A stretch of 64,000 bases of DNA from Marivirga tractuosa DSM 4126 (GCF_000183425.1 NC_014759.1:1302001-1366000); one strand, 5' to 3'; numbered from the stretch's first letter, positions 26,218 to 36,369 are shown. Notes: generated by a model from the sequence alone, not told the origin. Numbers and translations: made by a program.

Positions 26218-29200
26218 GTGAAACTTCTTTTTTGGCGCTAGATGTTCCTTTAATCTTGCTGATTAGATTTTCTATGCTTTCATAGAAGCATGGAATCACA
26301 ATGAGAGTTAATAAAGTAGAAGAAACCAATCCACCGATTACGGCTACAGCCATTGGGGCACGCAGGGCTGCACTTTCACCAAAACCAAATGTTAAAGGCA
26401 GCAATGCAAGGATAGTGGTAAGACTCGTCATAATGATGGGTCTAAATCTCCTTTGCGCAGCATCCAGTATGGAGTCTCTTAAATCCATACCGCTTCTTTT
26501 GTTGCGATTAATGCTATCCACCAGGATAATTGAATTATTAACTGCTATTCCGGCCAGCATGATGATCCCAATAAAAGCCATCATATTGAGCGACATTCCA
26601 AGGATCCAAAAGGAAACGAGAGCCCCAACGCAAGCCAATGGAATCGTAAGTAAGATCGTGAACGGATGTAAAAGGGACTCAAACTGAGAAGCCAAAACCA
26701 TATACACCAACAAAACCGATAAAAGCAGCGAAAACAATAAGTTGTTCATCGACTCCTGTCTTTTTACTTCCTGACCGGCTACACTTATTTTGTATTGTGG
26801 AGGCACTGACATTTCTGCGAAAGCGTCATCAACCGATTTTACAATTTGATTGTATGCTTTGTCTTGATTGACTCTGGCACCTACGGTTACCATTCGGCTT
26901 TGATTTTTTCGGTAAATGGAATTGGCGGCATATTGCACACTGATATCGGCAATTTCGCTCAAAGGGAATTCTCTGTTGCTGCTTTTAATGCGCATATTTT
27001 CAAGTCCGCTCAGCGATATTTTAGGAACTTTTACAAGGATGTCCTGTAATTCTCCACCTCGCTCTAAGGTTCCAGCCTTCTTGCCTTCCAACTGATCTTT
27101 GATTTGGGTGATAACATCCTCAATGGACAAACTCAATAAGCCTGCTCTGTATTTATCTACATCCACTTTGATCTGCGGCACGCCTTCTTCCAGATTAGAA
27201 ACAGGTTCATAAATATCCTCGTTGCCGTTCAGTATCACCATTACTGAATCGGAAAGTGCACTAAGTGCTTCGAATTCAGCTCCACTTACTTCTACTACTA
27301 AAGGCATCTGCTCTTCACCTAAGATTGCATTAAGTGCGCTTTCATCATTGCTAAAACTAGCGGTAAGGCCTGGAATGCCTTCAAAATAAGTGGATAGGGC
27401 AGAAGTGACTTCATTAATGTCCAATTCTACATCCTCTTTGAAAATTAATTTTAAACTGGCTTTGTTCTCATCATATACATTTTCATTATCGATGCCCGAC
27501 TGACTTTTTTCAGGTCCAATATGAGAATAAACATGGTCCAGCTGCTCTTCAAACAAAATCGATAATTGACCTTCAATTTGGTCCACAGTAGAAGAGGTTC
27601 TGGTTAAGGGAGTGCCATTAGCTAATTTTAAATCAACCGCAATCGCTTTCGTGCCCGCTTGTGGCATGTATTCGCTGCCAATGATTCCAATTAATTGATA
27701 GGAACCCAAGACTAACAAAAAGGATAAGACAATAAAAGCAATTCTGTAATGCAGTACCTTATTTAAGAAATTTCGGTAGGCTTTATACTTAAGCGGCTTT
27801 TCCATTTGCTTCCTATTGTCCTTGCGGAAAATTTGTGAAAAGAGCATTGGGATTACCAAAATGGCAACGGCCAGAGATGAAATCAAGGAGAAAGCCACAG
27901 TCCATGCTTGATCTTTAAATAGCTCACCGGATGGTCCTTGCAAATAAACAATCGGCAAGAAAACCACAATGGTGGTCAGCGTGGAGGCGGTAATGGCACC
28001 ACTCACATCGCTGGTGCCTTTTACTGCTGCATCAATTACACTCATTCCTTCTTCTCGTCTTCTAAAAATGGCTTCAACCACTACAATAGCATTATCCACT
28101 AACATTCCTGCTCCTAAAGCGAGACCTCCAAGCGTCATCACGTTTAAAGTCAAGCCATTAAAATACATCAGATTGAAAGTGGCGATAATAGAAACCGGAA
28201 TTGCGATGCTAATGATGAGGGTAGATCCTATTCTTCTTAAGAAAACAAATAAGATGATCACTGCGAAAAGTGCTCCATAAAGCCCAGATTCCTTTACTTC
28301 ATCTATGGCTCCTTGTATAAACCGGCCTTGATTCTGAATGATGACAAACTCATAACCTGGGACAGATTTTTTCAATCCGTCCAGTACTTCGGTTAATTCA
28401 TTTACGGCATTGACCGTATTGTATTTTGTTTCTTTAAAAATGGAAAGCCCAAGACTTCTTTGTTGGTTCACTCTAACAATGCTGTTAGCTTCCTTGTCCA
28501 TGATTTTTAAAGTGGCTACTTCACGTAATAAAACCGGAACCTGTGCAGTAGTGGAGGTCTGAGGATTTGAAGTTGATTGCGCCATTTCAGCATTCACATT
28601 AGTGGAATTAGGATTGCTGCTTGTGCTTTGACGATTGGTATATCCTACTACCAGCTCCTCTAAATCTTCAGAGTCTTCAATAATTCCAAGGCCTTTGATT
28701 ACATATTTTCGACCTAATTCTTCAATAAAACCACCCGATACATTGCGGTTGTAGTTTTCGATTTTAGCTACTAAATCGTTTACTGTAAGTCCGTAAGAAG
28801 CGAGTAGATTAGGATCGGTTTCCAACACCACTTCTTTCTCCTGCTCTCCTGAAAGTCGAACCTCAGCTATGCCTGGCAAGCGGATAATCTCATTTCTAAA
28901 GTTATTTTCTGCTACTTTTCTGAGGGCCTCCGTATCATTAGAATTGGGATTATAGATTCCCAAAATCATAATAGGAGTGGCGTTAGGATCAAATTGAGAA
29001 ATAACAAATTCTTCAATTTCCTCATCTAAAGAAAAGCTAGAGAGCGACTTTTGTAGGTCTAGGAATGCCTCGTCCATGTCTTTGCCCCAGTCGTATTGTA
29101 CGGTCACGCGACCATAACCTGTTTGGCTAATGGAACTTACTTCTACCGCGCCATTTTGCCTTATAGCAACCGACTCAATGGACTCTACAAATTGCTTTTC

Positions 29201-29380
29201 AATTTCTGATGGGGGCTTAATTCCTGCTTTTAGCTCCACAAATAAAGTGGGATTCTTTAGATCTGGGAACAATTCAATTGGTAATTTACCAAATGAAATG
29301 GTGCCTAATAAAATGACGGCCAGGACCAACATCAGGATGGAAATGGGGTAGGAAACGGCCAATGAAACTATCTTTTTCAA
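26210..29380 (-). CDS. RND efflux transporter permease
   Basis: A 1056-residue inner-membrane RND pump subunit. It shows the usual order: helix 1 (about 11-30) followed by GKLPIELFPDL; a periplasmic porter domain; helices 2-6 with LGAGMLVDNAIVVVEA (proton-relay Asp429); a second porter domain; and helices 7-12 with GIAVNNSIILVD. The proton-motive force would drive export through an MFP and a TolC-type channel, both encoded just upstream (29433 and 30534). Its gene overlaps the RND-ABC fusion gene by 8 bases, so the two RND proteins are likely made together. By analogy with MdtBC they could form a mixed trimer. A Ser/Thr/Asn-rich insert at about 250-280 lies in the first periplasmic region. 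Confidence 0.94.
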   Translation of the reverse strand: MKKIVSLAVSYPISILMLVLAVILLGTISFGKLPIELFPDLKNPTLFVELKAGIKPPSEIEKQFVESIESVAIRQNGAVEVSSISQTGYGRVTVQYDWGKDMDEAFLDLQKSLSSFSLDEEIEEFVISQFDPNATPIMILGIYNPNSNDTEALRKVAENNFRNEIIRLPGIAEVRLSGEQEKEVVLETDPNLLASYGLTVNDLVAKIENYNRNVSGGFIEELGRKYVIKGLGIIEDSEDLEELVVGYTNRQSTSSNPNSTNVNAEMAQSTSNPQTSTTAQVPVLLREVATLKIMDKEANSIVRVNQQRSLGLSIFKETKYNTVNAVNELTEVLDGLKKSVPGYEFVIIQNQGRFIQGAIDEVKESGLYGALFAVIILFVFLRRIGSTLIISIAIPVSIIATFNLMYFNGLTLNVMTLGGLALGAGMLVDNAIVVVEAIFRRREEGMSVIDAAVKGTSDVSGAITASTLTTIVVFLPIVYLQGPSGELFKDQAWTVAFSLISSLAVAILVIPMLFSQIFRKDNRKQMEKPLKYKAYRNFLNKVLHYRIAFIVLSFLLVLGSYQLIGIIGSEYMPQAGTKAIAVDLKLANGTPLTRTSSTVDQIEGQLSILFEEQLDHVYSHIGPEKSQSGIDNENVYDENKASLKLIFKEDVELDINEVTSALSTYFEGIPGLTASFSNDESALNAILGEEQMPLVVEVSGAEFEALSALSDSVMVILNGNEDIYEPVSNLEEGVPQIKVDVDKYRAGLLSLSIEDVITQIKDQLEGKKAGTLERGGELQDILVKVPKISLSGLENMRIKSSNREFPLSEIADISVQYAANSIYRKNQSRMVTVGARVNQDKAYNQIVKSVDDAFAEMSVPPQYKISVAGQEVKRQESMNNLLFSLLLSVLLVYMVLASQFESLLHPFTILLTIPLACVGALVSFWILGMSLNMMAFIGIIMLAGIAVNNSIILVDSINRNKRSGMDLRDSILDAAQRRFRPIIMTSLTTILALLPLTFGFGESAALRAPMAVAVIGGLVSSTLLTLIVIPCFYESIENLISKIKGTSSAKKEVSHE

Positions 29381-29432
29381 ATCACTTGGGGTTAAATATT
29401 GAAAACATTACAAACTGACTTCTCATCAGTGC

Positions 29433-30491
29433 TTATTGTAATACACTTACCTTTGATTTATTTCTCAAGGTCTCAAATCCACTCACTACCAATCTATCGT
29501 TGATCTTGAGTCCACTGATCACTTCTATGTCATCCATGGTTTCTAATCCGGTTGTGATCTGCTTTTCTGTGGCAATACCATTTTCTACTATAAATACCAC
29601 TTTAGCATCCTGTCGAGAAATCACGGTTTCTTTTGGAATCACAATGGTGCTATCACGCTGCTCTGAAAGTATGGCCGCTTTAATGAACATGCCCGGACGA
29701 AGAGAATGCTTATCATTATTGATTTGCAAAACACTTTGGAATGTTCGGGTTTCCGGGTCGATGATGGGTGAAATCTGGCTAATCTTACCTTTGATAGTGT
29801 CATTACCCATATTGTAATTGGTGATTTGGACTAATTGATCAAGCGTCACTTCCGGTAAATGCTTTTCTGGTAACTTAACATCCATCAAGAGGTTGTTGTA
29901 CTCCATCACCTTGAAAAGTGCTGTACCCTGATCGATTTTAATACCATTCGTGTGATAAGGCAGTTCTACAATTACACCGTCAAATGGAACTCTAACTGCC
30001 ATTTTAGCCAATTGAATTTCCGCATTTTCGTAAGAGTACTTTGCGTTTACGTATGAAATCGAGGCGTTTTTTAGTTCAGTTTGGGTAACGCCTCCTTTGT
30101 CATAAAGGGATTTTTGCTTTTCGAGATTGTTTTCCGCCAACTCTAGGTTGAGTTTTTTCCCTTCTACTTGCAGGCCGTTCACGAACTCTTCATTTTCAAG
30201 TCTGATTAAGACCTGACCCGCTTTTACGATATCGCCCAGTGCAAAAGGTCTTCCCGTAGCTGGATTTCTTTGAAGTTGATATAGTCCACTCATTTCAGAC
30301 TTCATTTCTCCTTCTTTGGAAGAATAGACTGTACCGGTGGTTTCAATAAACCTGTAAATACTTCTGGGCTTGATGGTTTCTACTGATACCGGAATTTTTA
30401 TTTCTGTTTGAATATTGTTCTCTTGGTTATTGCATGACCATAAAAGAATCATTATCAGTAGGGGCGTGCACCCTTTTAATAGCTTTTTCAT
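29433..30491 (-). CDS. Efflux RND periplasmic adaptor (MFP/HlyD family) lipoprotein
   Basis: A 352-residue membrane-fusion protein linking the inner-membrane pump to the outer-membrane channel. Residues 1-20 are a lipoprotein signal with lipobox LLWSC, so Cys20 should be acylated. The chain then shows the family order: a barrel strand VSVETIKPRSIYRFIETTGTV, a lipoyl half-motif around GDIVKAGQVLIRLEN, an alpha-hairpin (about 105-160) and the return lipoyl strand VRVPFDGVIVELP. A beta-barrel and membrane-proximal domain follow to the end. It lies between the TolC gene and the first RND gene with short gaps, which fits a MFP-RND-RND tripartite pump. Substrate specificity is not evident. Confidence 0.92.
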   Translation of the reverse strand: MKKLLKGCTPLLIMILLWSCNNQENNIQTEIKIPVSVETIKPRSIYRFIETTGTVYSSKEGEMKSEMSGLYQLQRNPATGRPFALGDIVKAGQVLIRLENEEFVNGLQVEGKKLNLELAENNLEKQKSLYDKGGVTQTELKNASISYVNAKYSYENAEIQLAKMAVRVPFDGVIVELPYHTNGIKIDQGTALFKVMEYNNLLMDVKLPEKHLPEVTLDQLVQITNYNMGNDTIKGKISQISPIIDPETRTFQSVLQINNDKHSLRPGMFIKAAILSEQRDSTIVIPKETVISRQDAKVVFIVENGIATEKQITTGLETMDDIEVISGLKINDRLVVSGFETLRNKSKVSVLQ

Positions 30492-30533
30492 AATATTTTT
30501 TTTAAGTAGTAAGTTTTAGGCTATAACCTCTTT

Positions 30534-32036
30534 CTAGTATCTGTTAATCATTACGGGTTGGTTTTTCTCAAAATCGTAAAGGGATTGCACCTTTAGATTT
30601 AATAATTCCATCTTATAATTGATCAAGGCATCTGCCAGTGCCCCTTTTTTCTCCGAAAGCTGACTTTGAAATCTATTGAGGTCAATGCTGGTCAGATCAC
30701 CGTTTTTGTATCGCTCCAGATTAATATCATAAGTCAGCTTGGCATTTTTTACATTTTGCTCTGCTATGGAAATTTGGTTTTCTAGGTTTTGCAGATTTCG
30801 GTAAATTTTTCGAATCCCGATAATGATATTATTTTCTTCCACCTGTAAGTCCACCTTATTGATTTCCAGATTAGCATTGGCGGCATCCATTCTGGCTCTG
30901 TTTTCGCCCCAATCCCAAATCGGAATATTGAAAGAAACAGCTACACGAGGGTTTAAATTAGGTTGTTCATAAACTTCAGGCGCTTGTTCATTATCACCAA
31001 AAACGCCAAGTGAGAGGGAAACGGATCCTTTAAACTCATTCAATGCTTTGGTTCGTGTCAATTCAAATTGAGACCGTTCGATGGCCATGCCACGTTGTCT
31101 CAATTCCATCCTATGCTCTAGTCCGTGTTCAATGGCTTTTGCCAAGTCCACCTTTCTTGTGATGAAATCGATATCAACCGCTACTTCTATATCCTCATCC
31201 AAATTGAGTCCGAGGAGGAGTTTAAAGTCATCCGCAGCATTGTTGAGTAGTACCTCATTATTTTCCAGCGTGGATTTAGAGGAGGCAAGGTTTAATTCGG
31301 CCTGATACAATTCCTCTTTTGCCAAAAGGTCTGCTTCTACTTTATTCAATGTAATTTCATAGCTGATTTTTTGGTTCTCGTATTCATCAGAGGCAATCTC
31401 TAAATTATTTTGACGCTGATAGAAATTGTAAAAAGATTGGGTTACCTCTTGTTCCAAACTAAGCAGTTGTATGCTGTTGCTGATCTGTGCATTTTCAAGA
31501 TTCAGTTCCAGCTCTTTTAATTGCAGCTTCGTTCTGTTGTATGTGAAAATGGGCTGCTCCAGCTGTAGGTATAGGTTGTTGCTAAAGGTTTTTGTTCGCA
31601 CATCTTGAAATTCAGAATAGTTATCTCTATAGCCGAATTGGTTGATTAAGGAGATGCTACCATCAGTTGCGACAATAGGTTGAGTCACCGAAAAATTGGC
31701 AAAGGAATTATAATCTTCATTGGTGTTCCATTGAGAAAATAAATCATTGAAATTACGATTTCTATTATAGTCGAAAGGCGTCACATCCAATGAAAATCTT
31801 GATTTTAAAGAGGCACGCTGGGCATCTAAACTCCGCTGATTCCCATAAAGGTTTAATTTAGATTTCTTGATGTTTGGACTCTTCTGCTGAGCAATTTTAA
31901 TAGCCTCTTGAAGAGTGAGCGTCTGTTGCCCCATTAGATTTTGAGACATTAAGCTGCATCCTACAATGATGAGCACCAGCACTAATTGGCTGAATCTCAT
32001 TGGTTTGTTTCTTAGGTTTTCTTTAATTGTTTTCAT
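30534..32036 (-). CDS. TolC family outer-membrane efflux protein
   Basis: A 500-residue outer-membrane channel from the ATG at 32036, five bases past the preceding stop. A longer frame runs 60 bases into the upstream permease gene and is unlikely to be used. The signal segment QLVLVLIIVGCSLMSQNLMGQQ is followed by LTLQEAIKIAQQKSPNIKKS, the standard TolC opening. Two alternating blocks of long coiled-coil helices and strands follow (Asn- and Glu-rich helices at about 195-270 and 405-480). Three copies would form the tunnel that exits the cell. It belongs to the same transcript as the MFP and RND genes and completes the tripartite pump. Confidence 0.92.
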   Translation of the reverse strand: MKTIKENLRNKPMRFSQLVLVLIIVGCSLMSQNLMGQQTLTLQEAIKIAQQKSPNIKKSKLNLYGNQRSLDAQRASLKSRFSLDVTPFDYNRNRNFNDLFSQWNTNEDYNSFANFSVTQPIVATDGSISLINQFGYRDNYSEFQDVRTKTFSNNLYLQLEQPIFTYNRTKLQLKELELNLENAQISNSIQLLSLEQEVTQSFYNFYQRQNNLEIASDEYENQKISYEITLNKVEADLLAKEELYQAELNLASSKSTLENNEVLLNNAADDFKLLLGLNLDEDIEVAVDIDFITRKVDLAKAIEHGLEHRMELRQRGMAIERSQFELTRTKALNEFKGSVSLSLGVFGDNEQAPEVYEQPNLNPRVAVSFNIPIWDWGENRARMDAANANLEINKVDLQVEENNIIIGIRKIYRNLQNLENQISIAEQNVKNAKLTYDINLERYKNGDLTSIDLNRFQSQLSEKKGALADALINYKMELLNLKVQSLYDFEKNQPVMINRY

Positions 32037-32040
32037 GTCT

Positions 32041-35000
32041 TTATTGCTTAACCCATTTAATCGCATCTGCATAAACTGTTCGAAGGTCACATTCATCTGT
32101 TAATGAAATATTTCCCCCTTCTTCGTTGAAATAATAGGATCCCAGGTAATTCCAGCCCGGTTCCGCATTGGATATATTGTAATTGATATTGTCTTCGCCA
32201 TCGGCATGCTTAATGATGTAGTGATAGAAATACTGCTTTCCATTGCTGTCATTGCCACTATAAGCGTTCTGATTTTTTCCTTTCATGTAGGTATAGATAT
32301 CATAGAATCCTGCTTCTTTGATTTCAGGAGTCCAGGTAGCTACTTTTTCACCACTGCCTGAGCGGGTGAAGTGTGCCGATCGTATTACAGTCCCGAAATA
32401 CTCAGAACCCGTTGTGGCTAACCATTTGGAATAAGGACGATCCCATTCCCCATAGTATTTTTGTTCTGTGGTCTTTCGACTATCCAGATAGGCTTTTAAA
32501 TAAGTAGGTTTTATTGGGCTAAAGCTGCTGAAATTTTCATCTTCATTGTCCACAATGACTTCTGTAAATGCCAACTCTTTATCTTCTGTAGCCAGCCTTT
32601 CACCCTCAAACAAAGTAGCATTTTCACGCTTGCTTAATGTCCCGACTGGCATGGTGATTTTAGAAGGTATGTTTCGAGAGATTAAGGTGTTAATAGTGAT
32701 ATTATTCGGTTTTTCATCCAAGATGAAGCCTAGCTCCTTGGTTTCTCCCTTTTTAATTAAGGATAGCTGTCCTTCAATTTCAGATTCAGTTTCCTCATTC
32801 ACTTTTCCTCTATAAAATTCGCCATCGCTATTATCTTTATTGTCAAAAATTATCTCAATCACTCCATCATTATCACCACTGTTTTTAATTTTGGTCAATA
32901 TTTGATAACGCTTTCTATCGCCATCCAAAATCTCATATTTCTGAAGTTCTAAAATCTCAAATGCTGGCTGCGATGTCTCAGAATAGACTTTTTGAATAAT
33001 GGGATCAATATCCAAATTGAATTCATTCAAAAGTGCTGTTCTGAGATCCTCATAATGGGTCAACTGGTGGTTATGTGCATTGATCCAGTCATATAGAAAA
33101 GCTTTCAAGTTGGGTTCTCCCACTAATTGTCCAAGATAAGAGAAGAGGTATTCACTCTTCAATTCAATAGACTTCTGGATTTTATTGAATTCTGCCTCTG
33201 ATACAATCTCGTTCAGGGAGGACTCTCGCATCAGATCGTTGCATTCTTCCGTAAAAGATACCCCATTTCTGTTTCTGGAGAAATCTCTTTGAGCCTGCTT
33301 TTCGTTTACCAGATAGTTAGCAATGCTGCGGTTTAGCAGTCCCCATTCTTCACTGACAAAACCCGTATTGTAGGTATAGTAATTGGGGAAAATCGAGTAG
33401 TTAGCATCATCTTGGTTATATCCATCAAAAGTATAGTTGGCTCCAATCTGCTTGGTGATTACTCTCTTAATTAAATCATTGAAAACGTTGGCCTGCTTTT
33501 GTTTATCTGTTAAAGTCTGATTTTGCGACTTTGCCTGATTATTCATATCCCGTAATTGCATTCTGAGATCTAGCTGCCGGATATCACCTCCTTTTTCGGG
33601 CCAAAAGACGGTTTCCGGTTGTAAATAGGCTTGATGTGTCTCGTAAACTTTTGTGTAAGCTGCAAACTGAAGCGGAGTTTCTACAAATTGTAGCCTTTTG
33701 AATGGGTAGGAAATTTTTTGTGCATCCTCATATTCATTGGAAAGATCGGTAATCAGTGAACTCAACGTATCCGGAAGTTGGTCCAAGTGATCCGCAAAGA
33801 AATCATGGTCACGGTAATGATATATCGCATACTCTATGGAATCTACGACAATGTCTTTCTTCACATAATCGCCTATGGCAAGGGAGATTTGCGAAAGGGG
33901 ATATTCCGGTTGGAATTCATAAATATTGTCTTTCACCACTGGTTCCCCTTGAGAAATGGCCATCTGCCCCTCCTGTATTTTCACTTTCAATTGAAAATCT
34001 ATGAAGGCTAACCTTTCTTGCTTAGGAGTTTTAGGACTATATCCAATCTGAGTGTCAGGATACCACATAACGTCTTTGGTGAGCAGAACATAGTCAGATT
34101 GCAAAAAGGCATATTTCTTTTGCAGAGAGAAGGTGAAATATTCTAAAGCTTCTTCGTAGCGTTCTTCATCTACTTCCAAATGTGCAGCTGATTCCTGAAT
34201 AGTACCGCTATACTTCAGTTCTACATTCATTTCCTGCGCTGGTGCTAGGCTAAATCCTTTTGCAATTGAAACGATATGCAGATTTTTTTCTGCAGGAACA
34301 GATTGTCCATTTACCATCACCTCATCGAGTTTTAGCCCCGGATTTAAACTGAAGTGAATTTTATTAAGGGTTTGAGGTGTATTGTTTTTTACCAACATTG
34401 CGGAATTCCCCATGATTTCATTTTCTGAGAGCTCCAAATTGATGGAATGGGAAAGAATGCTAATGTTCGGTTCTTCTGCCCACTGTCCGTTGAGGCTGAC
34501 CATTTGCTCTCTTAATTCTATCGGATCTTGACGCATATCCCATAATCTTAGCATGATAATGGAAGAAAATGCCAAAACTGCTAATCCAATTACTCCAGTT
34601 AAAACCTTGGTCGTTTTATGGCTTGAAAGTCGATCCAACAAAAAGGCAGTCATAAATAAAAAAGCGATGCCTAAGATGAAATAAAATGATCGTTGCATGA
34701 GTGCAAATTCCATGTCTTGGAAACCGGCAATATCAGAGGTAAACATCGGCAATCGGAAAGCCACAAAATCCAGAATATTGGAAAACTGATCGAAATAGTA
34801 GATCAGCTGTACTCCGGCAAGTCCTAGTAGCAATACAATGCTAATCGGCTGGTTCTTTAGAATGGTGACCAGTAGGAAGGATATTCCTGTAGTGAACATA
34901 ATGGTGGGTATGCTGGTCAGCAAAGGATACAGAATATAAGCCATTGGCTCGAAGGTGGTGTAGGGGCTGGTTATATTGAAGATCAGCGAAATCAATACGA

Positions 35001-35373
35001 ACACCAGGTTTAATAGGAAAAAGAGCTTGAACAGTGCCAATGCTTTCCCTAAAACATAATCTAAATTGCTAATAGGACGCACAAAAAAGACCTCATTGGT
35101 ATCCACTTTTTTATCTTTCTTAATCAAGCCAGTGGCCAAAAACACCACAGCAGCTGCTTGTGGTATGCTAATCAACACCAAACTGGCATAAGGCATCATC
35201 CAACTATTGGATAGGAAGGCCCATCTTGGGACATCTGCCTCGGAAAAAACCGCAATATTAAAAATAGTCAGGAAGCCTATTCCGGCTATGGCTAAAATTC
35301 TGAAAAACCAATTTCTCCAAAGCACTTTAGCCTCAAATCGGGAGATGGTCAATATGTTTTTGATTGAAATCAT
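32041..35373 (-). CDS. ABC-2 permease / M1-peptidase-like / golvesin-type fusion protein
   Basis: A 1110-residue protein with three parts. Residues 1-285 are an ABC-2 permease with about six helices (near 25-42, 62-82, 112-133, 150-172, 176-195, 230-247, plus one at 257-275). Residues about 295-870 resemble the M1 aminopeptidase-like region found in such permeases, beginning with a beta domain (SINLELSENEI). I find no HExxH zinc motif, so this part is probably not an active peptidase. The last 140 residues (about 970-1110, with GWNYLGSYYF and YADAIKWVKQ) match the golvesin C-terminal-like beta domain. The ATPase gene downstream in number but upstream in transcription (35370) overlaps by four bases. 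The large outer part would face the periplasm and may contact the MFP/TolC pump. Confidence 0.85.
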   Translation of the reverse strand: MISIKNILTISRFEAKVLWRNWFFRILAIAGIGFLTIFNIAVFSEADVPRWAFLSNSWMMPYASLVLISIPQAAAVVFLATGLIKKDKKVDTNEVFFVRPISNLDYVLGKALALFKLFFLLNLVFVLISLIFNITSPYTTFEPMAYILYPLLTSIPTIMFTTGISFLLVTILKNQPISIVLLLGLAGVQLIYYFDQFSNILDFVAFRLPMFTSDIAGFQDMEFALMQRSFYFILGIAFLFMTAFLLDRLSSHKTTKVLTGVIGLAVLAFSSIIMLRLWDMRQDPIELREQMVSLNGQWAEEPNISILSHSINLELSENEIMGNSAMLVKNNTPQTLNKIHFSLNPGLKLDEVMVNGQSVPAEKNLHIVSIAKGFSLAPAQEMNVELKYSGTIQESAAHLEVDEERYEEALEYFTFSLQKKYAFLQSDYVLLTKDVMWYPDTQIGYSPKTPKQERLAFIDFQLKVKIQEGQMAISQGEPVVKDNIYEFQPEYPLSQISLAIGDYVKKDIVVDSIEYAIYHYRDHDFFADHLDQLPDTLSSLITDLSNEYEDAQKISYPFKRLQFVETPLQFAAYTKVYETHQAYLQPETVFWPEKGGDIRQLDLRMQLRDMNNQAKSQNQTLTDKQKQANVFNDLIKRVITKQIGANYTFDGYNQDDANYSIFPNYYTYNTGFVSEEWGLLNRSIANYLVNEKQAQRDFSRNRNGVSFTEECNDLMRESSLNEIVSEAEFNKIQKSIELKSEYLFSYLGQLVGEPNLKAFLYDWINAHNHQLTHYEDLRTALLNEFNLDIDPIIQKVYSETSQPAFEILELQKYEILDGDRKRYQILTKIKNSGDNDGVIEIIFDNKDNSDGEFYRGKVNEETESEIEGQLSLIKKGETKELGFILDEKPNNITINTLISRNIPSKITMPVGTLSKRENATLFEGERLATEDKELAFTEVIVDNEDENFSSFSPIKPTYLKAYLDSRKTTEQKYYGEWDRPYSKWLATTGSEYFGTVIRSAHFTRSGSGEKVATWTPEIKEAGFYDIYTYMKGKNQNAYSGNDSNGKQYFYHYIIKHADGEDNINYNISNAEPGWNYLGSYYFNEEGGNISLTDECDLRTVYADAIKWVKQ

Positions 35374-36260
35374 ATCAGTGAAATGCCTAGTTGGTTTTCC
35401 ATAAAATATACATAAGCATGCTCTAGATTGGGATTAGCATGAGTCGCATTAGGATGCGGTGAATTTTCAGCAATCAATTGCACTTCCCATTTTCCATCGA
35501 TAGGAATGGTAGAAACCACAGAGTATTCCATTTTTATTTTATTGAATTCTTCATCGTTCAGATTGACTTGCCATACATGACCTCGAACCTTTTCTATCAT
35601 TCCTTCCGGTGAACCTTTAAAGGCCACTTCTCCTTTGTTGAGCATGGCCATATTATGGCAGGTACTACTGATATCGCCCACAATATGGGTGGAAAGAATA
35701 ATGGTCACATCTTTTTGACTTAGATCAGATAAGATGTTTCGAAAGCGAATCCGTTCTTCTGGATCTAGACCTGTGGTGGGTTCATCTATTACCAATAACT
35801 TAGGTTCACCAATTAGTGCCTGGGCAATTCCCAGCCTGCGTTTCATTCCTCCGGAAAGTTTGTTGGCCAATCTTTCACGCACATCCAGAAGGCCAACCTG
35901 GTCCAACAGTTGATCTACTTTGATGATTCGCTCCTTCTTTTTGAGCGAGGTGGATAATTGGGCAGCATAATCAAGGAACTCCCAGGTCTTAAGCTTTGAG
36001 AAAAAGGTAAAATCCTGAGGAAGATACCCTATGCGGGTGCGGATTTTTTGTCGGTGCTCATTGATGTCCATACCATCCATTAAGATGCTGCCGGATGTAG
36101 CTTGCTGTGCGGTTACCAAAATGCGCATAAAGCTGGATTTACCCGCGCCATTAGGGCCTAGCAAACCGAACATTCCGCTGCCGATTTCCAGATTCACATC
36201 TTTTATTGCAGTATAGCCATTCGGATAGGTCTTCGTGAGTCCTGTAATTTGTATATTCAT
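35370..36260 (-). CDS. ABC transporter ATP-binding protein
   Basis: A 296-residue ATPase of an ABC-2 exporter. It opens with IQITGLTKTY (3-12), Walker A GPNGAGKSS at 35-43, signature LSGGMKRRLGIAQAL, Walker B LLVIDEPTTGLD and the switch His in STHIVGD. The GMFGLLGPNGAGK segment and C-terminal tail (NLEHAYVYFMEN) closely resemble those of the ABC domain in the RND fusion protein, so the two are paralogues. Its gene overlaps the large permease fusion gene by four bases, giving a clear ATPase-permease pair. A 12-bp hairpin lies 63 bases upstream of its start. Confidence 0.94.
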   Translation of the reverse strand: MNIQITGLTKTYPNGYTAIKDVNLEIGSGMFGLLGPNGAGKSSFMRILVTAQQATSGSILMDGMDINEHRQKIRTRIGYLPQDFTFFSKLKTWEFLDYAAQLSTSLKKKERIIKVDQLLDQVGLLDVRERLANKLSGGMKRRLGIAQALIGEPKLLVIDEPTTGLDPEERIRFRNILSDLSQKDVTIILSTHIVGDISSTCHNMAMLNKGEVAFKGSPEGMIEKVRGHVWQVNLNDEEFNKIKMEYSVVSTIPIDGKWEVQLIAENSPHPNATHANPNLEHAYVYFMENQLGISLI

Positions 36261-36322
36261 AGGGCTTTAAAGTTGATAGCTTTAGATCTTTGCCTGTATT
36301 TCGTTCGTAGTGGATATAAGTA

Positions 36323-36355
36323 AGAAGCTGCAACTGCTTTTTTGTTGCAGCTTCT
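36323..36355. promoter_or_regulatory. Strong intra-operon hairpin
   Basis: A perfect 12-bp inverted repeat, AGAAGCTGCAAC / GTTGCAGCTTCT, with a 9-base loop. On the minus strand the loop reads AAAAAAGCA and the 3' flank TACTTAT, without a T run. It lies between the membrane-anchored protein gene and the ABC ATPase gene. It may act as an mRNA processing or attenuation point rather than a full terminator. Confidence 0.6.
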
Positions 36356-36369
36356 ATGGATTTATTGGG

